Part shown: one piece after another, positions 24,268 to 34,510 of the stretch
How the letters are laid out: each line of letters begins with the position of its first letter
Position numbering within the stretch: position 1 is the first letter of the stretch
DNA from: Polytrichum commune
Taxonomy: Eukaryota > Streptophyta > Polytrichopsida > Polytrichales > Polytrichaceae
Assembly: GCA_950295325.1 (NCBI GenBank)
Contig: OX485807.1
Location: forward strand, 28,307,666-28,371,665
Direction of reading: 5' to 3'
Length of the DNA stretch: 64,000 nucleotides
Notes under the pieces: model-generated
What the model was told of the DNA's origin: nothing
Databases searched by the model: none
What the model saw: only the letters and a program-made list of their open reading frames with translations
Position numbers and translations under genes: made by a program

Positions 24268-24495
24268 CACTAAACTAAAAATTGTATTTAGTATCACTTA
24301 CTACTTTAAATTACACAATGCTATAACTATGTATTGTACATCTCATATTTTACCAGCAAATGTCAAACTGGTTTTTTAAACATTATAGGACATTACCAAT
24401 TATACTTGCTAGAAAATCTACTTCAATAATATTATATTAAAATATATCATTTTGAATCTCCAAATAGTAAGTGACACTAAACATCATATTTAGTG
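24268..24495. mobile_element. TA-target MITE family C, copy 1
   Basis: The left arm contains TTTAGTATCACTTACTA and the right arm, reversed, CACTAAATATGATGTTTAGT followed by GTCACTTACTATTTGG. Right of the element is TA (24496-24497); the left flank is CT, so that duplication has decayed or the boundary is slightly different. About 228 bp, no coding capacity. Confidence 0.6.
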
Positions 24496-24710
24496 TAGAC
24501 CCCCTTTTACCTCAATAATAGGGGTGGGTGTCTAGCCTTGGCTGGTAAACGCTCACCAAGTCATGAACACCAAGCTACTCCATAAAAGGCTTGATTGTGA
24601 ACATCCATGGGTAGCGCATAATAATATCATTAATAGTAAGATTGTCAGTAACAACACCAAACATGAATAGCAATGTAAAATATATATATAGATAGATAGA
24701 TAGATTGTGT

Positions 24711-24726
24711 GGGGGGGAGGGGGGGG
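24711..24726 (+). repeat. Interrupted G run next to a GATA microsatellite
   Basis: TATATATAT and (GATA)n at about 24681-24705 are followed by a 15-of-16 G tract with one A. It is low-complexity DNA. Confidence 0.7.
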
Positions 24727-24769
24727 TTAAGATGTAGACTTTACCATTGGACTTGCCATGGTCTCCATG

Positions 24770-24895
24770 GACTAAAAAAGAAAAAATAACGCCCGTATCC
24801 AGGTACCGGCATGAATGTGAGCCTGTTAACCTAATGTTGATCACGGTTATCCGTGATTCCATAGACCACATAGGAATAGATACTGGATCCAAAGA
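24770..24895 (-). repeat. Dispersed repeat family U, copy 1
   Basis: On the minus strand it matches 34420-34510 in the words ATCACGGATA, GTGATCA, AGGCTCACATTCA and GGTACCT, then a CTTTTT-rich tract. It contains the near-palindrome ATCACGGATAACCGTGAT. An hAT-type MITE begins 14 bp away. Confidence 0.55.
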
Positions 24896-24908
24896 TTCGT
24901 CATTGTTT

Positions 24909-25130
24909 CAATGAACGGAAGAACCGGATGTTAGTTACAGATGAACTGGTTTAGTTTGAGAAATAAACGGTCGAAGGCCAAGAAAATTACCCATCCATTT
25001 ATAGAGGAATTTATGGACTATACCCAGTTTAATAAAGACAACCCGAAAGATGGCAACATGTAAGTGGTTGGACTCGGAAAACACTAGGAGTATATTGACC
25101 GATTATCCCCAAAAATCTCCCCGGACACTG
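24909..25130 (-). mobile_element. hAT-type MITE family H, copy 3 (inverted)
   Basis: Reading the minus strand it starts CAGTGTCCGGGGAGATTTTT and ends in the complement of CAATGAACGG. The flanking 8-mers are CATTGTTT (24901-24908) and CATTGTTG (25131-25138), identical at 7 of 8. This gives the best-preserved target duplication in the family and is the main reason to call it hAT-type. Confidence 0.82.
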
Positions 25131-25279
25131 CATTGTTGGGCTAAATATAACCAACAGGAGTTCACTCTCCTTCATTTTTATCAAGTTGTTTGAGGGCTGC
25201 TTTACACATGGACAAGAGCGCCGTGACTTTGAAAATCTGAAGGCTCTTGAAAATCTCCCCAAGGCCGTACCGTGGGAGA

Positions 25280-25705
25280 TAGAAATCTATGGCAATTGAT
25301 GGGCCCCCAAGCTTTGTGTAAAGTGAAAGTGGACCATGGTGAGGAATCGCAACATATGTTATAGGGACAATCCAAAATTTTAGGCAACATGGGATCCCAC
25401 CATGGCACTTTATAGTATTCAAAAAGCCAATGGCAATTTAGTTGCTTGTCAGAGTCTCTAGCTTTGCGTTAGATTCACCTCTTTTTGATGAAGCGAATGC
25501 AAGGTCGGATGGACTTTGAAACATCATCCACTTGATGCTATGTAGGGCGTCATGTAAATTTTTCATTCATTCAAATGCCTTTGGTCTTTCATGTCCTCGT
25601 AGTCTAGTATAAAGTGAACTTGGACTGTCTCCGGCTTCTCGACCAATCACATAATTTGTATATCATGGGTCAAGGACCCGCAAGCTCTAGTGTAAAGTGG
25701 CATGA
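25280..25705 (+). repeat. Harbinger-type family S, partial copy 2
   Basis: It shares GTGAACTTGGACTG.CTCCG, TCTAGT.TAAAGTG and GACCAATCA with the 20.7-kb copy, and ends near CAAGCTCTAGTGTAAAGTG. The left side contains the related CCCCAAGCTTTGTGTAAAGT near 25302, which may be the inverted start. No clean TAA pair was found. Confidence 0.45.
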
Positions 25706-26029
25706 GGATGGTATATGGTAACATAGATAGTCGACATGGAACAAACTCAATCACATAGAGATTAAGAACAAATAGTTATTGAGAGACTTCATTTTTTTTG
25801 GTAGCATCACAACCCCTAAGCTTTGTGGGCCTTATATGGTCACTCTTGATGCATAATTGGATAGCTACATTTGAGTTGTATGTGGCAAGGCTTGGAGTGG
25901 AAGAATGGGCACTAAATTGACATGAGTTATGGTGAAATTGAACCATGTGCTTAATATATACAACACCATTCTAGTTCGTTTGGATTGCCTATATAATCAC
26001 TTCAAGAGAAGAGAAGGAGGATAATTTAA

Positions 26030-26150
26030 TTTTCTCATAACTTTTGCATCAATCTTTGTTGTTTGCAATTGTTAGTTACATGACACGTTCTCTAATTGAT
26101 CCAACAACAAAATAAAAATTTGTGGAGTTGGAAGTGCCCACAATAGAACT
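26030..26150 (+). repeat. Dispersed repeat family T, copy 2
   Basis: It contains TGATCCAACAACAAAATAAA followed by GTGGAGTTGGAAGTGCCCAC, the latter identical to the 42.7-kb copy apart from the preceding base. Confidence 0.5.
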
Positions 26151-26229
26151 ACATATCTCATAGAAATATGTTAAACTTTGCAAATTAAAAGGTTTGAGTT
26201 TCAGTGCAAACCATGGAGTGCCTATCAAT

Positions 26230-26243
26230 CACTACAAGAAAAA
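26230..26243 (+). mobile_element. Lone CACTA-type terminus
   Basis: CACTACAAGAAAA is the 13-bp terminal repeat known for En/Spm CACTA transposons. It is followed by several TGACA/TGTCA words. No matching opposite end is seen nearby, so this is either a solo end of a truncated element or one end of a larger, rearranged copy. Confidence 0.5.
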
Positions 26244-26452
26244 GGAGAGGTAAGATGACACCTCCCAATTTACAAATGACAAAAGGTATTGTCACTAGTG
26301 CCATTTTTTGTTGTCAATAAATCCACTTTGGCATAAACAACATAAACAATTGATTGTTTATTTTGTGCTATCATGTTCCTTAAAGGGTTGTTTACACTAC
26401 AAAGGTAGTCATGGTTGTGGTTGTGGTTAATCACCCTAATTGACCTCAACAA

Positions 26453-26818
26453 GATAGATAGAAACTCCGGTCCCTTTTTAGCAAGGGGCCGGCGTGAATA
26501 AAGTGTCTGTTCGTAATGTCAATGACCCGATGCCCATTGGACAAGGGGACATTGGGGCAATACTACTCTCCCCTTTCGAGGATGGACACTATAGTGACAC
26601 ACTATACTAGTTCCTAGCTAGCCACTAGTGTCTTGAAGATACCGGACATGGTATCCCCCAAAAGGGCTTTGAGGTACCCACACAACAAGGTCCAAGGACC
26701 CCCCACCATAGTTGGGTGGACTAAGGTGGTGAGCACCATGCTGGGATGGGGAATAGAACCCACAACCTCCTCATTGGGGGCCATGAGCCCTAACCACCAA
26801 GCCAAGGCCTGTGGTGCC
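26453..26818 (-). mobile_element. tRNA-derived SINE, full length
   Basis: On the minus strand the element begins GGCACCACAGGCC and has pol III promoter boxes at the expected spacing: A box TGGCTTGGTGG (plus-strand 26794-26804) and B box GGTTCTATTCC (26750-26760). The 366-bp body ends in TTTCTATCTATC rather than poly(A). It is bounded by perfect 12-bp direct repeats TGACCTCAACAA (26441-26452 and 26819-26830). SINEs encode no protein, are transcribed by RNA polymerase III and are copied by a partner LINE, here presumably one recognising the 3' tail. A second, truncated copy with the same 3' end is at 57927-58009. Confidence 0.9.
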
Positions 26819-27422
26819 TGACCTCAACAACAATTTTATTCATTCACACTTGTCATGTGTAAATCCTTGTGGTTGTGGTTGATGGTGAGGTTGGTCTTTT
26901 AAATTGCAATCAACCGTTGCTCTAGGTATTGGACTTGAGAGTAATTCAAATTGTATATTACCCTTGTTGGCTTTGGATCGTAATGTTAAAGTGCTTGCCT
27001 CCTCGACTTTCTCCTGGGACCTTGGCCTTGGAGCTCTCTAATGACACAACGTGAGCATGGACAACTACCCCAAGGGTGCTTATACCATGCCCACACTACG
27101 ACTAGCGACCGGCCCACACCAATGGGAGAGTTTTCATCTTGATAAGAGTTTTGCATTGGCGAAATTGCAGTGTGTCACATCTAGTAAGGCTATTGTGAGT
27201 AGGACAAGAAATACTTAGTGGTAGCAATAAAATTTGGAAAGAGATGCACTCCTATATCAAGAGGGACTCCGCCTATTGCCCAGGACAAGCAACTAGCTCT
27301 AGTGTGGTAAAGGTATTAACCACATTGAGCAAGTGGTTTGATGGGGTAAGGGGTGATTGTGGAAGTCGTTAGTATTTATTATGCATTGTCTATGGAATAG
27401 AATCAAAGAAAGTTAACCACTA

Positions 27423-27500
27423 CACCATTTATGGTATTTAGTGTCACTGACCCTATTTTGAAGTGTATGCTAGGTTACATTGATGACTAACAACTTCACC
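27423..27500 (+). mobile_element. TA-target MITE family C, left end only
   Basis: After TA (27421-27422) the sequence CACCATTTATGGTATTTAGT and then GTCACT is nearly identical to the ends of the 39.8-kb element. The matching right end was not found with confidence. A TAGTG-TA at about 27892-27898 is a weak candidate. Confidence 0.45.
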
Positions 27501-27642
27501 ATAAGTGCCGTCTCACGACACTTGGTGTTCAAGTGCACTTTCTAATATCTTAGCATGAGTATGCTCAATAGTGTCATGAGCTGGATGTCTATGTTCCACA
27601 ATGGTCTACAAGTTGACTGATGTGTACACAAATGACAATTCT

Positions 27643-27751
27643 CATTAGTAAGCTTAAAATTATCTTCCCCTTGCATACTAAAATGTAAGCGCATTGACAC
27701 TTGACATTAGTATGCTCAAGAATATCTTCCCCTTGCATACTAACACGCAAG
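27643..27751 (+). repeat. Short tandem duplication, period 62 bp
   Basis: CATTAGTA.GCT.AA.A.TATC followed by TTCCCCTTGCATACTAA starts at 27643 and again at 27705. Two units only. Confidence 0.7.
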
Positions 27752-27947
27752 ACTATCATCTAACGTATCCCAATGTGCTACTCTAAATATCATCATAATG
27801 AAGATTATTTTTCACTGTCAACGACATCATATTGGCAATTAACAAACGTGACACTTCGCATCTAGGCATCTAGTTTAGGCCGTTCGCAAATAGTGTAGTT
27901 TAGACCACTATCTCGACCACTCCCACTATGAACGACCCTTAAGTAGG

Positions 27948-28226
27948 GGATCTGTCTAAATACCCCCATCGAGCGTGGCTCGGAGGCCAGGTTCGGGAGG
28001 GGGTGGCAGGGGTGGGGTAAAACATGCCCCCTATTTTTTTAATTGGGTGGGGCCTTAACTTGATCTCATATGGGGCTTCCTAGAGTAATTTGGGGCCGCA
28101 AGACCCAAATTTAGCAAAAAAAAACCAAAAAAAGTTCCCAAGAGGCCAAAACGGAGAGGGCCATAAAAATGAACCCCATTGAACTTGGCCTCCGAGCCAC
28201 GCTCGATGGGGGTATTAGACCCACCC
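27948..28226 (-). mobile_element. Mutator-type MITE family M, copy 2 (inverted)
   Basis: Reverse complement of the 19.8-kb element, with the same terminal repeats and interior apart from scattered substitutions. The flanks CTTAAGTAGG (27938-27947) and CTTAAGAGG (28227-28235) differ by one indel, consistent with a 9-bp duplication. The element ends 51 bp before the pogo-type element. Confidence 0.85.
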
Positions 28227-28276
28227 CTTAAGAGGTATCATCCACTTAGGTATTTTTGACCTCCCTTTTCCTTGTA

Positions 28277-29615
28277 CAGTCTAACCTTGATAATGTCACA
28301 CCATCCGTTTCACCAAAAAGAGTGATATAAACAAGGTGTGACATATTTGATAATGTCACATTTTGAAGATTTGTGCATAATGTGATATTATCAAAAAACT
28401 AGGTAGAAAATCAAGATAAAATTACAATGTAAAAAAGAAAATAACAAATACGAGACTTCAATGTTTTTGAATGTAAAATCTAATTCAAAATTGTGAATAA
28501 CAACAAGAGCACATCATAATGTGTCATTGAGATCAGGTAAAGACCTCTCACTAGAGACAAAGAAGCTTCTAATGTCACATTGTTTTGTTGATGTTAAATG
28601 TGCAACACCAATTCTAATGAGTTTGTCATGGATTTTTCCCATTCCTAACAACTCCAGAGTGTTGAAAATCTGAGAACCTTGGCTAGCCATAAAATTCAAA
28701 ACATCTTTAGCATATTTTTGTGCATCGCTTAGCTTCACTACTTTAGACTCATCATCATTGCTATCAACAATCAATGGGTCTACTTCCATGGAATCAAGAA
28801 CCTATTCGCCATCTTGCACTAATTGCACAAGCTCCTCAGTAGAATATTCCACCTCAAAATCATCTTCACCTTCCATGTTTATGTACTCCAAAGGACAAAG
28901 CTTTTCTACAGGCTTGCCTTCGACATCCAAACCCAAATTCAATGCGGCAATGAGATTGCCCAATTCCAAAGTTGCTTCCTCCATTTTGGATGTCATACGT
29001 TCATCAAAATTGTTGATATTTGCATTCCACTTTGTAGGCAATATGGCGGACTTTCTCCAACAATTCTAATGGTTTGATCATCTAGTTCATGCCATGCCGC
29101 CACACACCATAGCATAGCTTGAAATAGATCAACATTCAGTTTCCCCAAATCTTCATTTGAGTTGTTATCAATTTGTTGCAAAGTCCAGACAACAAGCTTG
29201 CGCTTATAGCACATTTTGAATGCTGCAATCACAGTGACTCCTTGATCCAAAGGCTGAACAACTGAAGTCACATTTGGTGGAAAGAACAAGATAGTGATAT
29301 GGGAGAGTACAAAAGCATTAAACCCATCTATAACTTTCTTGACCTCACCATGAATATCAAGGTTAGACTGTATCACAGGGGCGGCGCATGACCCTTTCGG
29401 CTACTACAATCTGTCCATCCAACCATCACATACAATCCATCCATACTTGGTATTATCACATTTACACTACGGATTTTGGAAAAAAATAGTGACATTACCA
29501 AGGGTGATAGGGATAATAACGAGGGAGTTTTACACTATGAAAATCGGTTTCAAACTTCTAGGTGACAATATCAAGGTGTTCTATTAACAAGGGTGACATT
29601 ATCAAGGTTAGACTG
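28277..29615 (-). mobile_element. Deleted pogo/Tigger-type DNA transposon
   Basis: Perfect terminal inverted repeats of 23 bp start CAGTCTAACCTTGATAATGT on both sides. The element is flanked by TA (28275-28276 and 29616-29617), the target duplication of the Tc1/mariner-pogo superfamily. Subterminal copies of TGATAATGTCACA (near 28349) and of GTGACA.TATCAAGG (near 29561) repeat the terminal word. The 1339-bp body carries only the 3' part of a transposase on the minus strand, so it is a non-autonomous deletion derivative. Confidence 0.92.
28514..29376 (-). pseudogene. Pogo/Tigger transposase, C-terminal remnant
   Basis: The minus-strand frame carries ILFFPPNVTSVVQPLDQGV followed by FK..YKRKLV and AMLWCVAAWHEL. 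This is the signature end of the DDE domain in the pogo/Tigger/CENP-B-like family, with the QPLDQG block. A frameshift near 29065 then moves the expected NCWRKSAILPTKW into the next frame. That frame continues as an acidic Leu-rich region (EGEDDFEVEY), is broken by a stop near 28803 and resumes to 28514. The CENP-B-like DNA-binding N terminus and the first catalytic Asp blocks are missing because the 5' two thirds are deleted. In intact relatives the enzyme cuts and pastes DNA at TA sites. This copy cannot. Confidence 0.85.
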
Positions 29616-29619
29616 TAGT

Positions 29620-30630
29620 GGGCACTTGACAATCATTCATTCAATGCCACACATGTATCTCGTAACAACTTTGTTGCGTATTCACTTTGCCTCTTCACGC
29701 ATGCAACCCAGGTGACAACTTTGATGCATATAACCGATATTCAGTCATCAATCTGGTGTACCTTTGTGTGACTTTTGAGCTTTAAGGGACCAATCGAGCT
29801 TCCGATTGGGTGCGAAAAGCTAGATAACTGAATGATTAACTTGTTGGTTTGACATTCATGATCCAAGTTATTGGTAAACACCCATGCATGGACCTACTTA
29901 TAATCCGGGTGGCCGGTTTAACACTAGGGTACTACTCCAAGGCCAACAAAACTCCACATCGAGCTAGTGACCCTTTTGGTTGCAAAGAAGTTCTCGGACC
30001 CATGAGGCGCAAGTCCAAAGTTCCACCTTTCTCACACGAAGTGGAGGTACCTAACGTGGCACCTAGCCTGCAAGGTAACGAAAGAGCTGGGAGAGAACTA
30101 GCAAAGATCTTAGATTTTTCCAAAGCGAATTTGTTGTAAAGAGTACACAAATATGCAAATTTCTTATGAAATCTATGTGGGCTTGCAGAATGGTTCAATA
30201 GTCCGGTGATGTTGTCACTTCGAATTAGCAACATACATCTTACTGAGCTTCTTTGATATAGCATAAAATTTCACTAGGTTTGTGAGAGTAAACTGTAATG
30301 GGTTGTCCATTAAAAAATGTCACTAATAATTGAGCATGATGTTGAGCATCTACCAATTTCACAATAGGTGGAGGTCTCCCATCAACACCTAAAGAGTCCA
30401 AGGGCTTTGCATTGAGGTCAAAACTACTTCAAAGGAGACAAAAGCTAACGAGTTTCTTGATTAGGTTTTGAGATAAAGAACGTGGTTCCCTTAGTTCCCA
30501 TGTTTTAACATCATTTTACATTAAAATTTCTTTTATCCACATTTTATATCTGAAAGTTACATATGTTTAATATGAACTATGTACTTATACATGTGCGGGA
30601 CCTATCATGTATGCATTCGTTACCTCTATA
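29620..30630. other. Intergenic DNA, no gene supported
   Basis: A 96-codon plus-strand frame (29849-30139) and an antisense partner overlap in a GC-richer patch near 29940-30100, but neither has a recognisable motif. I treat them as chance frames. Confidence 0.4.
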
Positions 30631-30639
30631 ACATGACAT

Positions 30640-30775
30640 TTTGGATGTCCAGGAGTGTCGTATTAACAATGTCGCAGTTATATCATAGAGATAGGTTTTA
30701 CCTAGAAAGTTTGGTTTACAAAAATTGTGACATTATATCGAGGTTGTTGTATTATCGAGTGTCGTATTGAAGAGG
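30640..30775. mobile_element. Probable relic of a second pogo-type element end
   Basis: The words TGTCGTATTAACAATGTCG, TGTGACATTATATCGAGGTT and TTATCGAGTGTCGTATT echo the subterminal TGACATTATCAAGG and TATTAACAAGGGTGACA of the 28.3-29.6 kb element. No terminal CAGTCTAACC or TA-bounded end can be fixed. Confidence 0.35.
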
Positions 30776-30779
30776 TAGG

Positions 30780-32425
30780 GTTGCATGCTCATATGCAATA
30801 ATGCCATGTCGCCCTTTTGAAAGACGAAGTCCCACACAGCATCGACCTTCAAACCGGTTGAAACATTCATGCTGGCAATTAGCATGTGTGGAGAGGGCTG
30901 ATGATCGAGGGTGGGCTCCAAAGTATCCAAGGGAAGGGAAAGTGAAACGCTCTTAAAATACAAACAAATTGTGAGTCCCTTTGACTCTCCTCGCCCTTCT
31001 TCTTTGGGTGTCTAAAAGCAAAGCAAGAAAGTTTGAGTTGAGGGGAAGTTTGAACACCCTCATGAGACCCCGCAATAACGTGTGTGGCCCTACACGGTCA
31101 CACTTGTGGACTAGACGCCTATATTTGAGAGGTGTATGACAAGGTTAGTAGTTAAAAACAACGTCCGAAAAGTTTTTGAAGTTATTAAGGTTAATTGCCT
31201 ACCTCTTTAAAAGGGCATAGGCTATTTCCCTCATGGCATAGGTTGCATCCTGTAATATCAAATTTTTGTAAGTTGGAAACCTTTTGAGTTTTTAAGTTAC
31301 CCACCAATTGCCTTCAAAACTAATTTTTAGTAGGTTAAAATCCTTCATATCTTTTAATGTTGTAGGCTTTAAATTCAAAATTTGAGTACTAAGTGGTATC
31401 CTTGGCATGAATTGAACCTGGCTAAGCCCTTCACCACGTTTGAAGGCCAAGGATTAACCAACTCTCCCCCAAAAAGTTGATTATAAGTTATGAAAGGTTG
31501 CTAAAATTCAAATGAGTTTAAGGGTGAAAGTCCTCACCATCTTCTGATTCAACCTCTACTCTTCCTGCAAGATATAGCCTAAAGATATGTACATGGCCAA
31601 CTAATTTCCCAATTTGAAGAAGGATGAATGGCTAAAATCCTCTCTTTAAAAAAATTTGTAGGCAAAATTTCCTACATGTTTTTTATCACATAGGTTGATA
31701 TCCTATGCTTTTAAATTGTCCATAGGCTCTTTGTCCTACACTTTCAAAATTTTATTGGCTAAGTCACAAATTTTGTAGGCCGCATTTGTATTAGCCTTAG
31801 GCTCTTGCCGGACGCTAGTTAAAAATGTACACCAAAAAGACACATGTTACGATGAGATCAGATTATATGTTTTAAAACTGGACATCGTAGTAGGTTCAAT
31901 TGTTAGCATAAGTGAAAAGAAAAATGAAACTTTGGTAATCATCTACTGACATGATTATGAGCTCGTTCGTCGTACTGTGATCACCATCCATCGTGATGCA
32001 TGGTAAGTGTGGGTTGTGTGTACCAAATGCAGTTATGCCAACAATGGGAAGGGGCTGGGGGGAGGGTGGGGTTGGTATGGTTGGGGTGTCATTGGTGCTT
32101 GTCTTTGGTCTAATTTCCTTTTGTTTAAGACTAAGTATGTGAGGTGTTTTATGGCATGATGGTGCATGGATTTCATTCGAGTTTTTAACGTTAGGCATTA
32201 GGATTTTGAGGCTTTTAAAATTTGCAATGGAATGTGAGGGTCATTAGGGGGTTGACTTTCCACCTTTTTTGTTTGAGGATGTCTATTAGGGGGCCATATA
32301 CCATTTTTTTTTGATTGTTGGTTGTGGGTATCATCATGGCAATATGTGAATTCTAATAGTTGTTTTGTGAGTGTCGGGGATGGTGTGATAATTTCAAGGT
32401 AAATGGATTTCTTTTCTTTGACCTA
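30780..32425. other. Intergenic DNA, nothing recognised
   Basis: The stretch near 31200-31780 repeats words such as GTAGGC, ATCCT and TTTAAA with irregular spacing. It reads like a decayed short-unit repeat. No gene is supported. Confidence 0.35.
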
Positions 32426-32429
32426 TAAT

Positions 32430-32560
32430 TCCTTTGTCTCTCAACTAAAATTTTGAAACTTAAAACAACAATATGTGGGATTCACAATTACAAATTATAC
32501 GGGATAATCCTTGACCCGGTCCAATGGTGAACTATGTATGTGGAGTTTTTTGAAGGACCT
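32430..32560 (+). repeat. Dispersed repeat family T, copy 3
   Basis: It aligns along the family core: TTTGACCTATAATT, TCTCAACTAAAATTTTGAAA, then GACCCGGTCCAATGGTG and TGTGGAGTT. It is more diverged than the 42.6-kb copy. Confidence 0.45.
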
Positions 32561-32713
32561 TTGAGATGGAGGCGAAAAATTTCCAACATGAATGTCTTGA
32601 AATAGTATGTGCCCATAGATGACTATTGTAATTTGGTTTGACAATGGAGATAGATTGAAAGATATCAAATTATTCCACTCCAATTTTGGCCAATTCATCT
32701 CAAATTACATCTA

Positions 32714-32750
32714 ATTTAGTGTGGTTCACACTATTCATCATTGACCCATG
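32714..32750 (+). repeat. Fragment related to TA-target MITE family C
   Basis: TTTAGTGTGGTTCACACTAT followed by TCATCATTGACCCA matches the left arm of the 43.3-kb element with two changes. The rest of the element is not recognisable. Confidence 0.5.
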
Positions 32751-32973
32751 TAAATGATACTTGTAAAAGTTAGGCAACAACTAGAGTGGTGGCATGTGAC
32801 CCTTTTGATGCATGACAAGTCATGGAGCCCACTATAACTCAGAATGAAAAATAATTTCAATGCCATTCTAAATCAAATATATAAAGTGGAGAACTTGCTA
32901 TCTTAAAATCATATCAAATACATTGATAAATTTACAGCATCTCCTGTATGAAAATTACCAACCTCTCCATAAT

Positions 32974-33001
32974 AGAGAGAGAGAGAGAGAGAGAGAGAGA
33001 G
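32974..33001 (+). repeat. GA microsatellite
   Basis: Fourteen uninterrupted AG dinucleotides, ending 11 bp before a Harbinger-type MITE. Confidence 0.95.
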
Positions 33002-33012
33002 CTCTGTATTAT

Positions 33013-33562
33013 GGGTTGGTTTACACCATGGACCATGAAGTTGGACCATGGAAGATGGCCTCTTCCATGGTCCAACTTCCATGGTCTGATTTCTTAAAAA
33101 TTAATTTACAAAGCCTTCGGGCCCCTCACTAGGTGTAAATTGAATGTGGACCAAGATGAATGACCATGCACCAAAGAATGAATGTGCTGATTTGTTTTTA
33201 ATATATATGCCCCCCCCCCCAAAAAAAATCCAAGTTTGATCGTTCTCTTGTCCTCTCTTGTCTTCATCTTCTCTACCCCCAAAAAAAATCATTAAAATAT
33301 TATAACAACATTTCTCTGCCATGGGCCCTTGCTTTTTTCTACTAGACCATCTCTTTTACCTCTCCCACTGCAAAATCCGTTGGACCATGTCAGTGAATAA
33401 TGTAGGCCTTAAAATATGTCTTTTGGAGACTTCGAATTCCATGGTCACTCAGACATTTGTTCCTTAGTGTAAACCAAAGTGGTCCTGAGACAAGTTCAAC
33501 AACCAATCACAAATTTTACAGCACCTTGGGACGACTTCATGGTCCATGGTGTAAACAACCCC
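33013..33562 (-). mobile_element. Harbinger-type MITE family P, copy 2 (inverted)
   Basis: The ends are GGGTTGGTTTACACC on the left and GGTGTAAACAACCCC on the right. The right flank is TAA (33563-33565) and the left flank TAT, a one-base decay of the same triplet. The interior is the reverse complement of the 61.4-kb copy, including a terminal hairpin GGACCATGGAAG..CTTCCATGGTCC. An 11-base C run followed by eight A interrupts the centre at 33210-33228. Confidence 0.85.
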
Positions 33563-33565
33563 TAA

Positions 33566-34323
33566 GTCTTGACAGTGCTCTTGCTCTTTCCATGTGTCTG
33601 ACACCCCATCATCATGGGTCCAGTTAGCGATAGCTCATATGTATTTTTATACTCACTCTCATCGCCTTACTTCATCTCAAAACACCTCTCTCGTACTCCC
33701 TTACCATAAGACTTATCACCACTGTTGGCTCTTACGACCACATCTAAGCCATCGAATCACCAAGTCCAAAATGTCCAATATCACAAGTCCTGTAACATAG
33801 ATCCAGGTTACAGATCTTGTCCCTCCTTAAACAGGAGGTATAGCCAACTATTTGGTCATGACTTAGTCTCAATATCTCATTCATACTCACAAACCCACAC
33901 CAACAAACAAGAGTGGCACTAGGCATTCATCAGGAACCACAATTGCCAATGGAAATGCACTATACTTTTGGCCTGGGTCTTATGCATTTCACCCCTCCCC
34001 CACACTCACTATCCAACTCATTGAATTTACATATTGTCACAATAGATACCCTGATTAAGTCCTCCTCACACACAAACACAATAAATGCAATCCCCTAATC
34101 AGTCTCTTACAAAACAATGGATGGAAATTCAACCCCCTCATTACCATCACATCGGGAGTTAGGGGCGCCATACATGAACACTCTATCAACAAACTCGCCA
34201 ATTTAAAACTCCCAAAACCGACCATTAAAACCCTCATGAAAAAACGTACACGAGAACACCATCAAATACCTCACATACCTCGTCCTAAACAAAAAAAAAA
34301 CTCAAAAACAAACAAGCACCCAT
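33566..34323. other. Intergenic DNA, CA-rich, no gene
   Basis: The segment is rich in CAC/ACA words and ends in a 21-base C run. No gene is supported. Confidence 0.35.
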
Positions 34324-34344
34324 CCCCCCCCCCCCCCCCCCCCC
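34324..34344 (+). repeat. Homopolymer run of 21 C
   Basis: Longest single-base run in the window, followed by CACACACA. Confidence 0.9.
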
Positions 34345-34419
34345 AAACACACACACATATTGAAATGGGAAAACATATACAAACACCTGAGTCCACCTCT
34401 CAAGAGGCATAACATCTAT

Positions 34420-34510
34420 GTTGCATCACGGATACCTGTGATCATCACTAGGCTAACGGGCTCACATTCACGCTGGTACCTAACTACGGACATTACTTTT
34501 TCTTTCTTTC
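34420..34510 (+). repeat. Dispersed repeat family U, copy 2
   Basis: Plus-strand match to the 24.8-kb copy: ATCACGGATACCTGTGATCA, then GGGCTCACATTCACGCTGGT and a CTTT-rich tail. Confidence 0.55.

Noticed and set aside
29849-30264. Overlapping plus and minus frames near 30.0 kb as genes
   Set aside because: Mutually antisense, no motif, short, and located in an insertion-rich interval.
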